Notes under the pieces: generated by a model
Database searches by the model: none
The model's input: only the letters and a program-made list of their open reading frames with translations
Told to the model about the DNA's origin: nothing
Part shown: piece by piece, positions 37,905 to 39,616 of the stretch
Position numbering within the stretch: position 1 is the first letter of the stretch
How the letters are laid out: the number at the start of each line of letters is the position of its first letter
Position numbers and translations under genes: made by a program
IMG/VR virus record: IMGVR_UViG_3300034198_018304
Location: 1-39,616 of that record
Length of the DNA stretch: 39,616 nucleotides
Reading direction: 5' to 3' (one strand)
Origin: a virus

Positions 37905-39616
37905 ATGTACACCATCCCAAACGACCGTGTGACCATCAAGAACCAGCCTGCGACGTATGCCGTCGTGGCGTGGACGCCGAGCCACACCGTTCTGCGTGCC
38001 CGAGACGGGTCGGAGCACACGGTCCCCACATCGGATCTCCATCCGGCCCCCATGATTAAGGATCATTCGTTTCTCCAAAGCCTAAACGGTGTCCGACTCG
38101 AATATGTCGAGGGTGATAGCGTCATCGTCTCTTACGGGGATTTCGTCTCGCGGGCGATTTTCTCCCACTATGTCCCGATCTTCGAGTCCCCTGCACACCA
38201 CGACCGCGTTGTCGTCCTGGTCGACGGATCGCCTGTCGAGACGAACTTGGGCTGCGTGTTCTATGACCCGAATCCGCTGCGAACTTTCCAGGCAGAAGGC
38301 TCCGTGGACATCAAGATCAGGTACGAGCTTGAGGATGCCATCCTGAAGATGGATTTCAGCGCGCTCGACTGGAACGGGCACCATAAGAATGGTGCCTACT
38401 GGCGGGACGCCCAGTGGTTCCGCCCCCTGAACGAACGTAACAAGGAATTGTCTGCCGTTCGTCTGTACGGCGACAACCCCCCCTCGAATGATCAGGCCAC
38501 ACGGCTTCTCGCGGCTTTGGGTGCGGGTACCGCACTAGATGAGTGGGTGCCCATCGGTACTCTGCGCGCGTATCAGTACGCGCGCTGCCCCTTCTGCGGG
38601 GATGCATCCCTGGACGCAAAGGTCGAGACCAACGGCCGAGACGTGCGCCTTATGGGTACCGCATGTCCGAATCCCGAAGGGAACGTCACGAACACCTTTA
38701 ACATCAATGTAGCTTCGGGCAAGCTAGTCATCGCCAACGATCTGTGTGACTTGGCTCCAGTAGACGACGAAGTATTCAATACGAATCTAATGTACGGGCG
38801 ATTTCAGGTCACGCGGGCTTACGCCGAAGCGGGCATGGCTCATGGGTTCGTAGGGAACACTTGCCCCAGCATCTACAAGATGCGTGGCAATCAGTATCGC
38901 ATCGGGGGGAAGCGCACGGGAGCAACCCGTGTGGCGGGTGTGTGTACGGATCTGTGGTGGTACTCCATCATGGACTATGACCTCTATGTTGCCCGATGCG
39001 CAGCCTTGGGTGTCACAAACACAGACATCAGCGTGATTGACGTGACGCCGGGGGTGTACGAATTCACGCACTTCAATGACGTTGACCATAACCGTGACAT
39101 GAACTGTATCTACGCGACGTTTCGGCGAGTCGGCAAGCCTATGCCGGCTGGACCCGATACATTCCTGGAAGCATACAGTCGGCAGGACTGTACGGCGCAG
39201 CAGGTACTTGCCCAGGCGATCAAGAACTGGCCGACCCTTTACCTGCGGGACAATGACGCAAAGTCCGTTGAGTCGATTCGCTGCGCTGCAAACCAATTCA
39301 TGTGCGTCAACGGTGGTGGTGTTGAATGGCATGAGAACGGCCATCCGATTTACAACATCGATCCTGACCTGGAGCCCCTTCCGGCGATCCCGGTTTTCAC
39401 GGGTATGCACCAATGGTATCCAATGAGTCCTGGCTACTGTGGGATCTTCAACGCCGCTGGCATGTTCTCTCCGTCTCCGTATGGCCCCGGCACGCAAGAA
39501 GGCGTCTACGGCGGGCACTTGAACGAGTCTTTCCAGGAGTTGGCCTACCGGGTGTTGCAGAACATCATCGTGTACGGGCAACGCCCGCATTATTCGGGGT
39601 CTCACCCGAACCAAGA
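37905..39616 (+). CDS. Large hypothetical protein, N-terminal part (runs off the right edge)
   Basis: From ATG 37905 the frame stays open to the edge of the window: 570 codons without a stop. It begins MYTIPNDRVTIKNQPATYAV. Features include a strand-rich first 150 residues, a CPFCGD pair near residue 230, a Cys/Trp/Tyr-rich middle part (TDLWWYSIMDYDLY) and an ALGVTNTDISVIDVTPGVYEF region. The even, moderately acidic composition and the absence of stops support a real gene. No family is recognised and no enzymatic motif is visible in this part. Promoter P9 precedes it, but its ribosome-binding site is weak (GAAAG). Confidence 0.75.
   Translation, partial: MYTIPNDRVTIKNQPATYAVVAWTPSHTVLRARDGSEHTVPTSDLHPAPMIKDHSFLQSLNGVRLEYVEGDSVIVSYGDFVSRAIFSHYVPIFESPAHHDRVVVLVDGSPVETNLGCVFYDPNPLRTFQAEGSVDIKIRYELEDAILKMDFSALDWNGHHKNGAYWRDAQWFRPLNERNKELSAVRLYGDNPPSNDQATRLLAALGAGTALDEWVPIGTLRAYQYARCPFCGDASLDAKVETNGRDVRLMGTACPNPEGNVTNTFNINVASGKLVIANDLCDLAPVDDEVFNTNLMYGRFQVTRAYAEAGMAHGFVGNTCPSIYKMRGNQYRIGGKRTGATRVAGVCTDLWWYSIMDYDLYVARCAALGVTNTDISVIDVTPGVYEFTHFNDVDHNRDMNCIYATFRRVGKPMPAGPDTFLEAYSRQDCTAQQVLAQAIKNWPTLYLRDNDAKSVESIRCAANQFMCVNGGGVEWHENGHPIYNIDPDLEPLPAIPVFTGMHQWYPMSPGYCGIFNAAGMFSPSPYGPGTQEGVYGGHLNESFQELAYRVLQNIIVYGQRPHYSGSHPNQ

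Noticed and set aside
38787-39614. Long - strand ORF (275 residues) opposite the right-edge gene
   Set aside because: The + strand frame is open from 37905 to the edge and has a better composition and a promoter. The antisense frame is rich in Arg, His and Val as expected of a shadow.
1-39616. tRNA genes, CRISPR arrays, insertion sequences, integrase or attachment sites
   Set aside because: Looked for by eye; none was convincing. A covariance-model scan for tRNAs would be needed to be certain.

Overview
The window is a piece of a large tailed-phage genome. The tail genes point to a contractile (myovirus-type) tail: the end of a tape-measure protein, tail-tube/baseplate connectors, a long baseplate hub, an OB-fold spike, a gpJ-like wedge and a gp25-like wedge. 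Nearly all gene starts have Shine-Dalgarno sequences and many neighbours overlap as ATGA or TGATG, so the host is a bacterium. I cannot name the host. The size and gene content suggest a jumbo or near-jumbo phage, but that is inference.

Layout. (1) 1-8450, + strand: tail and baseplate operon. (2) 8485-10966: a small unit with its own promoter, encoding a WGR-like protein and an NAD+-dependent DNA ligase, closed by a strong hairpin. (3) 11023-19837, + strand: late or virion genes, including two zinc-metallopeptidase-like proteins, a long neck/tail-type structural protein, a tail-completion candidate and an actin-like ATPase. (4) 19853-23490, - strand: small genes, a T4 Rnl1-type RNA ligase, an HNH protein and a SAP-like protein. 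(5) 23710-25730, + strand: five small genes of unknown role, one carrying a fresh 111-bp internal duplication. (6) 25714-28341, - strand: metallophosphoesterase, zinc-ribbon proteins, a receiver-like domain of the type linked to RNA repair, and an HNH protein. (7) 28478-29412, + strand: a small protein and a HAD phosphatase. (8) 29369-36532, - strand: baseplate wedge genes, a DUF2325-like/coiled-coil protein and a sigma-70-family factor. (9) 36632-37719, - strand: DnaQ-like exonuclease and an acidic protein. (10) 37905 to the right edge, + strand: an unterminated ORF of at least 570 codons.

The most notable observation is a two-box sequence, GTTCY followed by exactly 15 bases and then RCGTTTAY. 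It occurs at least nine times, on both strands, always correctly oriented just upstream of a gene or operon. It looks like a dedicated phage promoter class. A sigma-family gene in the same window (35684-36532) is a natural candidate for its reader. Other items worth attention are the actin-like protein with an altered phosphate-2 motif among virion genes, the WGR/BRCT-ligase pair, and a scattered set of RNA-repair-like genes under these promoters. No tRNA, CRISPR array, insertion sequence or integrase was seen.
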